Assembly (NCBI RefSeq): GCF_023169965.1
Contig: NZ_AP025592.1
Span: forward strand, 3,844,001-3,908,000
Direction: 5' to 3'
Length of the DNA stretch: 64,000 bases
Source: Anaeromyxobacter paludicola
GTDB lineage: Bacteria; Myxococcota; Myxococcia; Myxococcales; Anaeromyxobacteraceae
In this document: in pieces, positions 32,316 through 41,163 of the stretch
Numbering within the stretch: the first letter of the stretch is position 1
Layout of the letters: each line of letters starts with the position of its first letter
Notes under the pieces: generated by a model
The model's input: the letters and a program-made list of their open reading frames with translations, nothing else
Database searches by the model: none
What the model was told of the DNA's origin: nothing
Made by a program: the position numbers and the translations under genes

Positions 32316-32530
32316 GCCCCTTCGCAAAGCGAACGGCGCGCCAATGGGCAGGAGTTGCCCAACGGCCCGTCACGCAAGGAAAACCTTGCCGCGCCCGCGC
32401 GAAGGTGGCGGGTGCGCGAGGGACCACCCACGCCCCCCGTGCTGGGGACGTTTCGATCCAGGCGCGCGGAAAGCGAACGCTTTTTCGCAAAGGGGTCGCG
32501 CCGCACCTCAGGCGCGCGCCGCACCCACGG
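32316..32530. promoter_or_regulatory. Hairpin-rich leader of the trihaem cytochrome gene
   Basis: 215 bases between the trihaem gene and the ZIP gene (both on the minus strand). It contains TGGGCA-GGAGT-TGCCCA (32345-32361), GCAAGG-AAAA-CCTTGC (32374-32389) and AAAGCG-AA-CGCTTT (32472-32486), all perfect stems. The first two lie within 75 bases of the cytochrome start and may be regulator sites or mRNA structures; the last is nearer the ZIP end and may help terminate it. Confidence 0.4.
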
Positions 32531-33400
32531 TCACTCGTGATGGAGGTGGCGCAGCGCCCACATCAGCGCCACGCCGGCGGCGAGCGCGAGGGCCAGCTTG
32601 ACCCTGGGTCCGCCGCGCCGGTGCAGGTCGGGGAGGATGTCGGACAGCGAGAGGTGCAGGAAGGTCCCGCAGCTCGCCGCGAGCGCCAGCGGCGTGAACG
32701 CCTGCAGCCCGAAGAGATCGCGGGCCGCGACGTAGAGCACCGCGCCCGCCGGCACCATGAGCGCGAAGGCGGCGTTCATCGCGAGGGCGCGCCGCCGCGA
32801 CCAGCCCTCGGCGCGCAGGATGGCCGAGAGCGAGAAGCTCGACGGGATCTTGTGGGCCAGGATGGCCACGAACACCATGAGCCCGAGCGCCGCCCGCTCG
32901 TTGGCGGCGCCGAGCGCGAAGCCGTCGATGAGGGTGTGGAGCGAGAGCCCGACGAAGGCGGCGAGCCCCATGGTGTGGACGTCGCAGCCGGCGCCGCCCG
33001 GCCGCGGGTGCTCGTGGGAGTGGACGTGGGCGTGCGCGTGCGGGTGGGCGGCGCCCACGAGGCCGGTGTCGGCGGGCAGCCCGATCTCCTCCCCGGCGCC
33101 GGACGGCTCGAGCGCGGCCGCCGCGCCGCCCGGGTCGCAGACGTGCACGAGCACCCAGCGCTCCAGGGCGAAGAGGCAGAGGAACCCGACGGCCACGAAC
33201 GGCAGGGCGCGGAGGATCCCGACCCCCTCCACCGCCTCCGGGAGCATGTGGAAGAAGGCCGCGCCCAGCATCACCCCCGCCGAGAAGGCGAGGAGCGGGT
33301 CGGAGCGGCGCACGCCGCCGAGCAGCGGCAGCACGCCGCCGGCGAGCGAGCCGGCGAGGATGGCGCCGGCGTAGAGGGCGAGGGTCCCGAGCTCGGTCAC
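32531..33400 (-). CDS. ZIP-family divalent metal transporter
   Basis: 289 aa from GTG 33400. About eight hydrophobic helices. The metal-binding helices show FFHMLPEAVE (helix 2), GLSLHTLIDGFALGA (helix 4) and LAHKIPSSFSL (helix 5), the conserved His/Asp/Glu pattern of the ZIP pore. Between helices 3 and 4 there is a His-rich cytoplasmic loop, HPHAHAHVHSHEHP (about 120-133), typical of zinc sensing or buffering. Predicted inner-membrane import of zinc or another divalent ion. It is coupled by GTGA to the upstream dus gene. Confidence 0.9.
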   Translation of the reverse strand: MTELGTLALYAGAILAGSLAGGVLPLLGGVRRSDPLLAFSAGVMLGAAFFHMLPEAVEGVGILRALPFVAVGFLCLFALERWVLVHVCDPGGAAAALEPSGAGEEIGLPADTGLVGAAHPHAHAHVHSHEHPRPGGAGCDVHTMGLAAFVGLSLHTLIDGFALGAANERAALGLMVFVAILAHKIPSSFSLSAILRAEGWSRRRALAMNAAFALMVPAGAVLYVAARDLFGLQAFTPLALAASCGTFLHLSLSDILPDLHRRGGPRVKLALALAAGVALMWALRHLHHE

Positions 33401-34446
33401 GGCTCGTCCACCGGGGTCGGGGCGATCGACGGGTCGAGCTCGAAGGCGGGGCTGCCGGGCGGGAAGTGGCGCTCGACGAGCGCCTCCACGCCGGCGAGCG
33501 TGTTCACCGACACCGCGTCGCGCCGGAAGGCCACGCCGCCGCGCCGCCCGCGCGTGTACCAGAGGAGGTGCCGGCGCAGCTCGCGCACGGCGTGGTCCTC
33601 GGCGACCTCCGGCCGCTCCCGCGGGCGCTGCGCGCGGCGGTGGTCGATCTGCATCCGCACGTGGCGCAGGATGGTGGAGACCCACTCGTCGCGGGTGAGC
33701 GGCGGCGCCGCCCGGCCCTCCTCGGCGCAGCGCAGCTCGCGGAAGATCCAGGGGTTGCCGCAGGCGCCGCGCGCCACGAGCACGAAGTCCACGCCGGTCT
33801 CGCGCTTCATGCGGAGCGCGTCCTGCGCGGTGAAGACGTCGCCCGAGCCGAGCACCGGGATGCCGACGGCCCGCTTCACCGCCGCGAGCCTCGTCCAGTC
33901 GGCGCGGCCGGAGTAGCCCTGCGCCCGGGTGCGCCCGTGCAGCGCGACCGCCGCCGCGCCGCCCGCCTCGGCCGCGCGGGCGACGTCCACGCAGTTCACC
34001 TCGTTCGCGTCCCAGCCGGCGCGGATCTTCACCGAGACCGGCACGCCGCCGGTGGCGGCGGCGACGGCGCGCACCGCCGCCTCGACGCGGGCGGGGTCGC
34101 GGGCCATGGCGGCGCCGGCGCCGGTGCCGCACACCTTCTTCACCGGGCAGGCCATGTTGATGTCCACGAGGTCGGCGCCCCGCTTGACCGCCTCGGCGCC
34201 GGCTCGCGCCAGCACCTCCGGCTCGGAGGCGAAGATCTGCACCGCGAAGGGGACCTCGGAGGGGTCGCGATCGAGGTAGCTCTCCGTCTGGAGGCTCCCG
34301 TGCAGGAGCCCGTGAGCGCTCACCATCTCGGTGTAGGCGAACGCCGCACCCATCTCGCGGCAGAGGAGCCGGAAGGGGCGGTCGGAGACGCCGGCGAGCG
34401 GCGCCAGGAAGAAGCTGCCGGAGAACTGGTGCGGTCCGATGTGCAT
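33397..34446 (-). CDS. dusB: tRNA-dihydrouridine synthase (DusB-like)
   Basis: 349 aa from ATG 34446 (MHIGPHQFSGSFFLAPLAGV). FMN TIM barrel with APLAGVSDRPFRLLCREMGA, the catalytic Cys in DINMACPVKKV, the phosphate-binding segments VSVKIRAGWD and ALHGRTRAQGYSG, and GSGDVFTAQDAL. The C-terminal helical domain binds tRNA. Reduces specific uridines in tRNA using NADPH. Subfamily (DusB versus DusA/C) is assigned from the MACPVKK pattern and length. Partner of the ZIP gene by GTGA overlap; shares the promoter region with the divergent mltD-like gene. Confidence 0.92.
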   Translation of the reverse strand: MHIGPHQFSGSFFLAPLAGVSDRPFRLLCREMGAAFAYTEMVSAHGLLHGSLQTESYLDRDPSEVPFAVQIFASEPEVLARAGAEAVKRGADLVDINMACPVKKVCGTGAGAAMARDPARVEAAVRAVAAATGGVPVSVKIRAGWDANEVNCVDVARAAEAGGAAAVALHGRTRAQGYSGRADWTRLAAVKRAVGIPVLGSGDVFTAQDALRMKRETGVDFVLVARGACGNPWIFRELRCAEEGRAAPPLTRDEWVSTILRHVRMQIDHRRAQRPRERPEVAEDHAVRELRRHLLWYTRGRRGGVAFRRDAVSVNTLAGVEALVERHFPPGSPAFELDPSIAPTPVDEP

Positions 34447-34647
34447 GGGGCGGTGCGCGGCTGATGTAGCACGGCCGCCCCGCCGCCGGCACGTGATCCG
34501 GCGCCCGTCCCACGAGCCACCACACGAGCGCCTGACCCGCGCGCGGGGGCTCCAGAGCGGCAATTGCCCTCACGGGCCTTTGCCGGATACCATCCCGCAC
34601 CTGAAATCAGGCAGCGGTCCGCCGCTGGCCCCCACTGCAAGCGGGTG

Positions 34648-36618
34648 ATGATGCCGACGAGAATCCTCCTCGCGCCGATGGCGCTTTTCCTGGCGCTCCC
34701 CGCGCTGGCCCGCGAGCCCCTGGCCGCGGCGCCGCAGGGGCTGGCCCGCGCCGTCAAGCAGGAGATCGTCCCGGCGGCCCAGCCCAGGCCGCTCGAGGTC
34801 GCGCTGCCCGAGCTGCAGCCGGTCACCGACGAGGAGGACGCCGACGCCGAGGCGGGGGACGCCGCGGTGCCCGAGGTGGAGCGCCAGGCGATCGAGGCGC
34901 AGTCCAAGGAGATGAGCGAGCTGCAGGAGGCGGAGGCCAGGGCCCACCTCATGGAGGAGCCGCCCCCCGCGTCCGACGAGGCGGCCCGCGCCGGCGCGCG
35001 GCTCGGGCTGGAGTCGCCCCTTCGCCGCAGGCTGGAGGACGCCGGCGAGCGGCAGGAGGGCGCCACCTACGAGGCGCTCGGCCGCATCCCGGGCCTGCCG
35101 CAGATCGACCACGACCTGAAGCGGCTCCAGGCCGAGTACGACATCCCGATCGAGGTGAACGAGGCGGTCCTCTCGTACATCCGGTTCTTCCAGCAGCCGC
35201 TCCCGCGCAGCCACTTCGTGCGCTGGCTGGGCCGGGCCGAGAAGTACGTGCCGCGCTTCCGCGCCATCCTCCGCGAGGAGGGGCTGCCGGAGGACACGGT
35301 CTACCTCTCGATGATCGAGAGCGGCTTCGCCAACATGGCCTACAGCCGCGCCCGCGCCTCCGGCACCTGGCAGTTCATCGCCGAGACCGGGCGGCGCTTC
35401 GGGCTGAGGCAGGACTTCTGGGTGGACGAGCGGCGCGACCCCGAGAAGGCGGCGCGCGCCGGCGCGCGGTACCTGAAGGAGCTCTACCGCCAGACCGGCG
35501 ACTGGAAGCTCGCGTGGGCCGGCTACAACGCCGGGGTCGGGAAGATCTACCAGGCCCAGCGCAAGGGGCAGAACGACTTCTGGACCATGACCCGCGGCCG
35601 CGTCCTCAAGGCCGAGACCAAGGGCTACGTCCCGAAGCTCATGGCGGCGGCCATCATCTCGAAGCACCCCGAGTCGTTCGGCTTCTCCGAGAAGGAGATC
35701 CAGGCCGAGCGGTGGGCCGACTACGAGCTCGTCCAGGTCCCGGCGGCGACCCCGATGTCGGCGGTGGCCCGGGCGGCCGAGGTGGAGGAGAAGGACCTCT
35801 TCGACCTCAACCCCGAGCTGCGCCGCTCCTGCACGCCGCCGCGCTCGTACCAGGTGAAGGTGCCGTCGGGGAAGGCCGAGGCGTTCGCGCGCAACTGGCC
35901 GGCGGTCTCGGCCGAGGCCGGCCAGATGGTCGCCCACCACAAGGTGCAGAAGGGTGAGAGCATGGCCTACCTCGCGCGGGCCTACGGCGTGCCGGCCGCC
36001 ACGCTCGCGCGCATGAACGGGCTCCCGGCCAAGGGCCGTCCGAAGGCGGGCACCGAGCTGGTGGTGCCGCTCGAGGCGCTCGCCCGCGGCGAGGCCGCCG
36101 CCGTCCCCGCCGACCCGCCCGGCCCGCGCATGGTGAAGGTCGTGAAGTGGGTGAAGACCCGCCACGGCCGCAAGAAGGTGGTGAAGCTCGTGGCCCGCGA
36201 CGACGACGTCGAGCTGGCCGCGGCGCCGGCGGCGAAGGACAGGAAGGGCGCCGGCGCCAGGAGCGCCACGGTGAAGCTGGCGCGCGCCGAGGCGGCCTCC
36301 ACCGAGAAGCCGGAGCGGAGCGAGAAGCCCGGGAAGGCCGAGAAGGCCGCCGCCGCCGAGCGGCCCGAGGTGGCGCGCCGGGCGGACCGCGCCGATCCCG
36401 CCCGCGTGAAGGCCACGGTCCGGGTGAAGACCGGCGACTCGCTCTCCAGCATCGCCGCCCGGTACGGCGTGGGGCTCTCGGAGCTCTGCCGCTGGAACGG
36501 CATCAAGAGCCCGCGCAAGTACAAGCTCCACGCCGGCGGCCAGCTCGTGGTCTTCCGCAAGCCCGAGCGCTCCGCCGACGCGAGCAGCGGGGCGCGGCCG
36601 GTGCTGGCGCGAGACTGA
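34648..36618 (+). CDS. mltD: MltD-like membrane-bound lytic murein transglycosylase
   Basis: 656 aa. I take ATG 34648 (ATG at 34651 is equally possible), giving a signal peptide PTRILLAPMALFLALPALA. An acidic linker (about 40-120) precedes the SLT domain (about 170-320): the catalytic Glu lies in VYLSMIESGFANMAYS, with GTWQFIAETGRRFGL and AWAGYNAGVGKI after it. A middle region (about 340-440) and two LysM peptidoglycan-binding modules (HHKVQKGESMAYLARAYGV at about 430; VRVKTGDSLSSIAARYGVG near 590) flank a Lys/Glu/Ala-rich linker. Cleaves the glycan strand to 1,6-anhydromuropeptides in the periplasm. Normal MltD is about 450 aa; the length here comes from the linkers. Confidence 0.9.
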   Translation: MMPTRILLAPMALFLALPALAREPLAAAPQGLARAVKQEIVPAAQPRPLEVALPELQPVTDEEDADAEAGDAAVPEVERQAIEAQSKEMSELQEAEARAHLMEEPPPASDEAARAGARLGLESPLRRRLEDAGERQEGATYEALGRIPGLPQIDHDLKRLQAEYDIPIEVNEAVLSYIRFFQQPLPRSHFVRWLGRAEKYVPRFRAILREEGLPEDTVYLSMIESGFANMAYSRARASGTWQFIAETGRRFGLRQDFWVDERRDPEKAARAGARYLKELYRQTGDWKLAWAGYNAGVGKIYQAQRKGQNDFWTMTRGRVLKAETKGYVPKLMAAAIISKHPESFGFSEKEIQAERWADYELVQVPAATPMSAVARAAEVEEKDLFDLNPELRRSCTPPRSYQVKVPSGKAEAFARNWPAVSAEAGQMVAHHKVQKGESMAYLARAYGVPAATLARMNGLPAKGRPKAGTELVVPLEALARGEAAAVPADPPGPRMVKVVKWVKTRHGRKKVVKLVARDDDVELAAAPAAKDRKGAGARSATVKLARAEAASTEKPERSEKPGKAEKAAAAERPEVARRADRADPARVKATVRVKTGDSLSSIAARYGVGLSELCRWNGIKSPRKYKLHAGGQLVVFRKPERSADASSGARPVLARD

Positions 36619-36831
36619 GCGCCCTCCGGGGACCCCCTCGAAGGCGCCGCGGCGCCCGCTCGCGAGCGAGCGGAGGAGAGGGACCGAGCGGCCAGGCGGC
36701 CGCCGCGTGAGCACCCGGGGCGCCGCCAGCTCCGACGGGTCCCATCGTCGCAGCGTCCGGGCGGGTGAATAGCTTGAGGCCGCGCGCCGTCTGGCGTGTG
36801 AGCAGCTCGAACCCCATTCCAGGAGCACCCG

Positions 36832-37110
36832 ATGAAGCGCCTCTTCGCAGCAGCCCTCGTCGCCTCCCTGGCCCTCGGCGCCGCCGCCGCGCGCGCCGAC
36901 GACGCCAGCCTCTTCGCCTCGAAGTGCGCCGCCTGCCACGGCAAGGACGGCAAGGGCGGGTCGATGGCCAAGAGCCCCATCGCCGGCATGGCCGAGGCCG
37001 ACGCCCACAAGGCGATCGCCGACGGCAAGGGCAAGATGCCCGCCTACAAGGGCAAGCTCTCCGACGCCGAGATCAGCGGGCTCGCGAAGTACGTGCACGG
37101 CTTGAAGTAA
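36832..37110 (+). CDS. Small monohaem cytochrome c (class I)
   Basis: 92 aa with AGGAG seven bases before the ATG. Signal peptide (KRLFAAALVASLALGAAAARA), haem motif KCAACHGKDGKGG, and a Met axial ligand in GKMPAYKGKLSD near the C-terminus, a classic c5/c551-like electron carrier of about 70 mature residues. Likely shuttles electrons in the periplasm. Its partner enzyme is not evident from the neighbours. Confidence 0.92.
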   Translation: MKRLFAAALVASLALGAAAARADDASLFASKCAACHGKDGKGGSMAKSPIAGMAEADAHKAIADGKGKMPAYKGKLSDAEISGLAKYVHGLK

Positions 37111-37270
37111 CCGCCGCCCCCGCGACCCCGAGGGCCGCCGGCTCCCACGAGGGTGGGGCCGCGCGGCCCTCGCCGCGTCCGGGGCGCGGCGCGCCGCTCC
37201 CCGCCGCAGGAGGCGCCGAGCCCGTCCCGCGTCCCCGGGCGTGCTACGCTCGCCGCCGGGAGGGAGCGAC

Positions 37271-37693
37271 ATGGCGTGGTGGGGCTGGATCCTCTTGGGG
37301 CTGGGGCTGCTCGCGGCGGAGCTCGCCACGCCGGGCGGCCTCTTCGCCCTCTTCTTCGGGCTCGGGGCGCTGGTGGTGGGGTGCCTCGTCGCGCTCGGCG
37401 CCGGCGGCTCGCCGGAGCTCCAGTGGGTCCTCTTCAGCACCCTCTCCCTCGCCGCCCTGGCGCTCCTGCGCCGGCGCCTCAAGGCCCGCCTCGCGGGGCG
37501 GCCGCCGGTGGACTCGCTCGTGGGCGAGCTGGCGGTGCCGCTCGAGGACCTGCCGTCGCACGGCGCCGGCAAGGCCGAGCTGCGCGGCTCCGCCTGGACC
37601 GCCCGCAACGTCGCCGAGGTCGCCGTGGCGCGCGGCCAGCGCTGCCAGGTGGTGGGCGTCGAGGGGCTCATGCTGTTCATTCGGCCCGAGTAG
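37271..37693 (+). CDS. NfeD-like membrane protein (short form)
   Basis: 140 aa from ATG 37271 with GGGAGG upstream. Two or three N-terminal transmembrane helices (WWGWILLGLGLLAAELATPG; LFALFFGLGALVVGCLVAL; VLFSTLSLAALALL) and a small OB-fold-like C-terminal domain (about 85-140; GELAVPLEDLPSHG; QRCQVVGVEGLMLFI). NfeD short forms are encoded next to SPFH/paraslipin genes and work with them in membrane quality control. The SPFH gene starts 19 bases downstream. Confidence 0.88.
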   Translation: MAWWGWILLGLGLLAAELATPGGLFALFFGLGALVVGCLVALGAGGSPELQWVLFSTLSLAALALLRRRLKARLAGRPPVDSLVGELAVPLEDLPSHGAGKAELRGSAWTARNVAEVAVARGQRCQVVGVEGLMLFIRPE

Positions 37694-37712
37694 GGCCCGG
37701 GAGGTCGCGATC

Positions 37713-38714
37713 GTGAGCGCCGTGTTCCTGATGGTGGTCCTGCTCGCCGTGTTCGCGGTGTACGTCGTCGCCAAGACCGCGGTGGTGGTCCCGCAGCAGA
37801 GCGCCTACGTGGTGGAGCGGCTCGGCCGGTTCTCCGGCGTGCTCGAGGCCGGCTTCCACGTGCTCATGCCCTTCTTCGACGCGGTCCGCTACCGGCACAC
37901 GCTGAAGGAGCAGTCCTTCGAGATCCCGGAGCAGATCTGCATCACCCGGGACAACGTGCAGGTGGCGGTGGACGGGATCCTCTACCTCAAGGTGATGGAC
38001 CCGCAGCGCGCCAGCTACGGCATCTCCGACTACCTGTTCGCCATCAGCCAGCTCGCGCAGACGGCGCTCCGGAGCGAGATCGGGAAGATCGACCTCGACC
38101 GCACCTTCGAGGAGCGCACCCACGTGAACACGCAGGTGGTCTCCGAGCTCGACAAGGCGACCGGCCCCTGGGGCATCAAGGTGCTGCGCTACGAGATCAA
38201 GAACATCACGCCGCCCAAGGACGTGCTCGCCGCCATGGAGAAGCAGATGCGGGCGGAGCGCGAGAAGCGGGCCGTGATCCTCACCTCGGAGGGCGAGCGC
38301 GACGCCGCCGTCAACTCCGCCGAGGGGCGCAAGCAGCAGGTGATCAAGGAGTCGGAGGCGAAGCGGCAGCAGCAGATCAACGAGGCCGAGGGCCAGGCGC
38401 TCGCCATCCTCGAGGTCGCGAAGGCGACCGCCGAGGGGATCGCCCGCGTCGGCGCGGCGCTCGCGGGGCAGGGCGGGATGGAGGCGGTGCAGCTCCGGGT
38501 CGCCGAGCAGTACGTGAAGGAGTTCGGCAACCTCGCCCGCAGCTCCACCACCGTGGTGCTGCCGGCCACGCTCTCCGACGTGGGCTCGATGATCGCCCTC
38601 GCCATGAACCTCTTCAAGGACGGCCAGCGGCCGCCGCCGGCCGGGGCGCGGGTCAACCAGGCGCTGCCGACGACCCCGGTGCCGCCCAGGCCCGCGCGGC
38701 CGCCGGGGACGTAG
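37713..38714 (+). CDS. SPFH/band-7 paraslipin (QmcA-like)
   Basis: 333 aa from GTG 37713 with GGGAGG upstream. One N-terminal membrane helix (SAVFLMVVLLAVFAVYVV), then the SPFH domain (about 25-190; VVPQQSAYVVERLGRFSGVL; QICITRDNVQVAVDGILYLK; YEIKNITPPKDVLAAMEKQM), a coiled coil (AEREKRAVILTSEGERDAAV and following) and a hydrophobic Ala/Leu stretch (TTVVLPATLSDVGSMIALAM). Forms large membrane-associated oligomers. Pairs with the NfeD gene before it, as in the E. coli QmcA-YbbK arrangement. Confidence 0.92.
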   Translation: MSAVFLMVVLLAVFAVYVVAKTAVVVPQQSAYVVERLGRFSGVLEAGFHVLMPFFDAVRYRHTLKEQSFEIPEQICITRDNVQVAVDGILYLKVMDPQRASYGISDYLFAISQLAQTALRSEIGKIDLDRTFEERTHVNTQVVSELDKATGPWGIKVLRYEIKNITPPKDVLAAMEKQMRAEREKRAVILTSEGERDAAVNSAEGRKQQVIKESEAKRQQQINEAEGQALAILEVAKATAEGIARVGAALAGQGGMEAVQLRVAEQYVKEFGNLARSSTTVVLPATLSDVGSMIALAMNLFKDGQRPPPAGARVNQALPTTPVPPRPARPPGT

Positions 38715-39202
38715 GGGCGGGGAACGGCCCGGCACCCCGCAGCGCTCGGGCCCGCCGCTCACGGGGACGCGGGGCGCGTCGGGAGGGGCATGCCCAGCGC
38801 GCGGGACCGTCGCGAGGCGGAAAAGCCCAGAGCCCCGTCAAGCGAAGACGGGGTCCGGTTTGGGTGCATCGGTGACAACGCGCCGTAAGCACGGGGGGCA
38901 CACGCTGCGCGGAGCTCCTGGCCCGAGCCGTCCGCGGGGACGGCTCCTGGCCGGCCCCTCCTCGCGGGCGCGGCCTCCTTTCGCGCGCCCCTGCCCAGTG
39001 CGTTCGGACACGTCCGGCGAGGCGGCGGCGCCGCCGCCGAGCTCGACGGGATCGGTCGCGCGTGCCCCCTCCGCTCGCGTCAGGGCCCGAAGAAGCTCAG
39101 GGGTGCAACGCGAGCGCCGTTCTGGCCTAGCGGCGGTACGAGGGGCCGCTGTCGCCCGGATCCGTTTTGCGGAGTGAAGCTCGTCGAGTGACTGGCATTC
39201 GG
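38715..39202. other. 488-base gap after the SPFH gene
   Basis: It lies between convergent units. It holds a strong hairpin (38925-38946) and a stretch of lower GC at 38845-38880. Open frames across it (for example 38860-39177 on the plus strand) are Arg/Pro/Ala-rich without family similarity. I see no RNA gene. Confidence 0.45.
38925..38946. terminator. Strong hairpin, possible terminator
   Basis: GAGCCGTCC (38925-38933), GCGG tetraloop, GGACGGCTC (38938-38946): a perfect 9-bp stem in the gap between the SPFH gene and the convergent permease gene. No T-tract. Confidence 0.5.
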
Positions 39203-40489
39203 CTACGAGAGCGCCCGCGCCGGCTCGGCCCGGGCCGCCGCCCGCGCCGGGGCGAGCGCGCCGCCCATGGCGGAGAGGAGCGCCACCGCCGGGCCGAGGA
39301 GCACGAGCCACCAGGGGAAGGCGAAGAAGGTCTCGGGCCGGAAGGGGAACTCGGGGAGCAGCCGCGCGAACAGGTGGTCCGCCCCGAGCGACGCCGCCCA
39401 GGCGATGAGGAGCCCGGCGAGGCCGCCGCCGAGGCCGACGATGCCGGCCTCGGCGATCACCAGCGCGGCGAGGTCGCCCGGCGTCGCCCCGACCGCCCGC
39501 AGGATGGCGAGCTCGCGGGCGCGGCCGCGGACGGTGGCGAAGAGCGACTGGGCCACGGCCAGCGCCGCGAGCGCGCACATGAGCAGCGCGAGGAGCGCGA
39601 GCGCCCCGGTGGTCACCGCCACCACCGTGCCCACCCGCTCGGCCACGCTCCGCTCCCCCTCGTCCACCGCGAAGCCCATGTGGCGCACCGCCGCGGCGAC
39701 CGGCGGGACGTCCTCCGGCCGCTGCGTGAAGAGGGTCACCGCGCTGTAGCCCTGGTCCTGCTTGCCGTAGTCGCGGTGGAGCCGCTTCACCGTCTCGAGC
39801 GGCAGGGCGAGCTGGTACACCGGGACGCGGTCGGAGAGCCCCGCGAGCAGGAGGCGCGCGTCGTAGACCCGGTCCTCGGTCTTGAGCGGCACGATGGAGA
39901 AGCCCACCTGCACCGGCAGCTGCAGCCCGATGAGCGCGAGCCCGGGCGGCAGCCGCCGCAGGTTCCAGGCCGGGGCGATGGTCTTGTCGTAGATCTCGAG
40001 GAGCCGCTTCGACGCCACCACGTCGATGGGGCCGGCCTCGCCCTGGTCCTGGAACGACTGCCCCGGGCCGAGGTCCCGCTTCACGAGCCCGGGATCGACC
40101 CCCACCGCCGGGAGCTGCGCCACGAACCCGGGCGGCCAGTTGAGGGGCACGCCCTCGGGCCCGCGCGAGGCCGCGATGGGGACCCGGCAGTTGAGCTTCG
40201 GGTGGGCCTCCGCCACCCCCGCGAGCGCCGCCAGCCGGAGCACCGCCTCGTCGTCGAGCCTGCCGCCGCCGAGCACCGCGCCCAGCGAGACGTTGGCCGG
40301 CACCACCTCCACCGCGCGCGCCTCGCTCGGGAACATCCGCTGCGCCGCGCGCCCGACCCCGAGCCCCAGCGCCACGAAGAAGACCAGCGCCGCCGCGCCG
40401 GCGCAGGCCGCCGCGCCGTCGAGCAGCGCGCCGCGCACGTCGGCGCGCAGGTCGAGCCGCGCCAGCCGGACCAGCCGTCCCAGGGTCAC
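39203..40489 (-). CDS. FtsX/MacB-type ABC transporter permease
   Basis: 428 aa from GTG 40489. An N-terminal helix (LLDGAAACAGAAALVFFVALGLGV), a periplasmic domain (about 55-265) of the MacB-periplasmic-core type, and three C-terminal helices (TTGALALLALLMCALAALAVA; ALVIAEAGIVGLGGGLAGLLIAW; FFAFPWWLVLLGPAVALLSAM) with the cytoplasmic coupling segment RELAILRAVGATPGDLAAL. Works with the ATPase encoded by the preceding, GTGA-overlapping gene. Substrate unknown; the lipoprotein at the head of the operon suggests an envelope or lipoprotein-related role. Confidence 0.88.
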   Translation of the reverse strand: MTLGRLVRLARLDLRADVRGALLDGAAACAGAAALVFFVALGLGVGRAAQRMFPSEARAVEVVPANVSLGAVLGGGRLDDEAVLRLAALAGVAEAHPKLNCRVPIAASRGPEGVPLNWPPGFVAQLPAVGVDPGLVKRDLGPGQSFQDQGEAGPIDVVASKRLLEIYDKTIAPAWNLRRLPPGLALIGLQLPVQVGFSIVPLKTEDRVYDARLLLAGLSDRVPVYQLALPLETVKRLHRDYGKQDQGYSAVTLFTQRPEDVPPVAAAVRHMGFAVDEGERSVAERVGTVVAVTTGALALLALLMCALAALAVAQSLFATVRGRARELAILRAVGATPGDLAALVIAEAGIVGLGGGLAGLLIAWAASLGADHLFARLLPEFPFRPETFFAFPWWLVLLGPAVALLSAMGGALAPARAAARAEPARALS

Positions 40490-41163
40490 GTCTGCAGCCT
40501 CCCGTGGTCGAGCCGGAGCACGCGGCCGCAGGCCGACGAGACCCGCTCCTCGTGCGTCGCCACCAGCACCGCCAGCCCGGCCTGGGCCAGCGCGACGAAG
40601 ATCTCGATGATCTCCTGCCCGGTCCGGAGGTCGAGGTTGCCCGTCGGCTCGTCGGCGAGGAGCACCCGCGGGCGGGCGAACAGGGCGCGGGCGATCGCCA
40701 CCCGCTGCCGCTCGCCGCCGGAGAGCTCCCCGGGGCGCCGGTGCGCCTTCTCGGCGAGCCCCACCCGCGAGAGCGCCTCGCGGGCCGCCTCGCGCGGGCT
40801 CGCGGGCGCGTCGGGGCGCGGCCCGCCCTGGCCGAAGAAGGCCGGCAAGAGCACGTTCTCGAGCGCGGTCATGGCCGGCAGGAGGTTGAAGGACTGGAAG
40901 ACGAACCCGATCGCCTCGTTGCGCAGCCGCGCGCGGCGCGCCTCCGAGAGGCCGCGCAGGCTCTCACCCGCCACGAGCGCCTCGCCCTCGAAGTCGGCGT
41001 CGAGCGCGCCCGCCACGTAGAGCAGGGTGGACTTGCCCGAGCCCGAGGGGCCGACCACCGCCGTCATCTCGCCCGGGTGGACCGCGAGGTCCACGCCGTC
41101 GAGCACGGTCACCCGGGCCGCGCCGTCCTGGAAGGCCTTGCGGATGCCGCGCAGCTGGATCAC
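40486..41163 (-). CDS. ABC transporter ATP-binding protein (LolD/MacB type)
   Basis: 225 aa from GTG 41163. Walker A VGPSGSGKSTLLYV (about 37-50), Q-loop FVFQSFNLLPAMTALEN, signature ELSGGERQRVAIARALF, Walker B VLLADEPTGNLD and the H-loop His in LVATHEERV. The LPAMTALENVLLPAF segment is typical of the LolD/MacB/FtsE group, which drives mechanotransmission rather than classical transport. Coupled by GTGA to the lipoprotein upstream and the permease downstream. Confidence 0.93.
   Translation of the reverse strand: MIQLRGIRKAFQDGAARVTVLDGVDLAVHPGEMTAVVGPSGSGKSTLLYVAGALDADFEGEALVAGESLRGLSEARRARLRNEAIGFVFQSFNLLPAMTALENVLLPAFFGQGGPRPDAPASPREAAREALSRVGLAEKAHRRPGELSGGERQRVAIARALFARPRVLLADEPTGNLDLRTGQEIIEIFVALAQAGLAVLVATHEERVSSACGRVLRLDHGRLQT

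Noticed and set aside
32472-32495. Plus-strand rho-independent terminator (AAAGCG-AA-CGCTTTTTCGC)
   Set aside because: There is no plus-strand gene upstream for it to end. Both flanking genes are on the minus strand, where no T-tract follows.
38860-39177. A possible 105-codon gene in the gap after the SPFH gene
   Set aside because: Arg/Ser/Pro-rich, no ribosome site, crosses the strong hairpin at 38925-38946, no recognisable domain.
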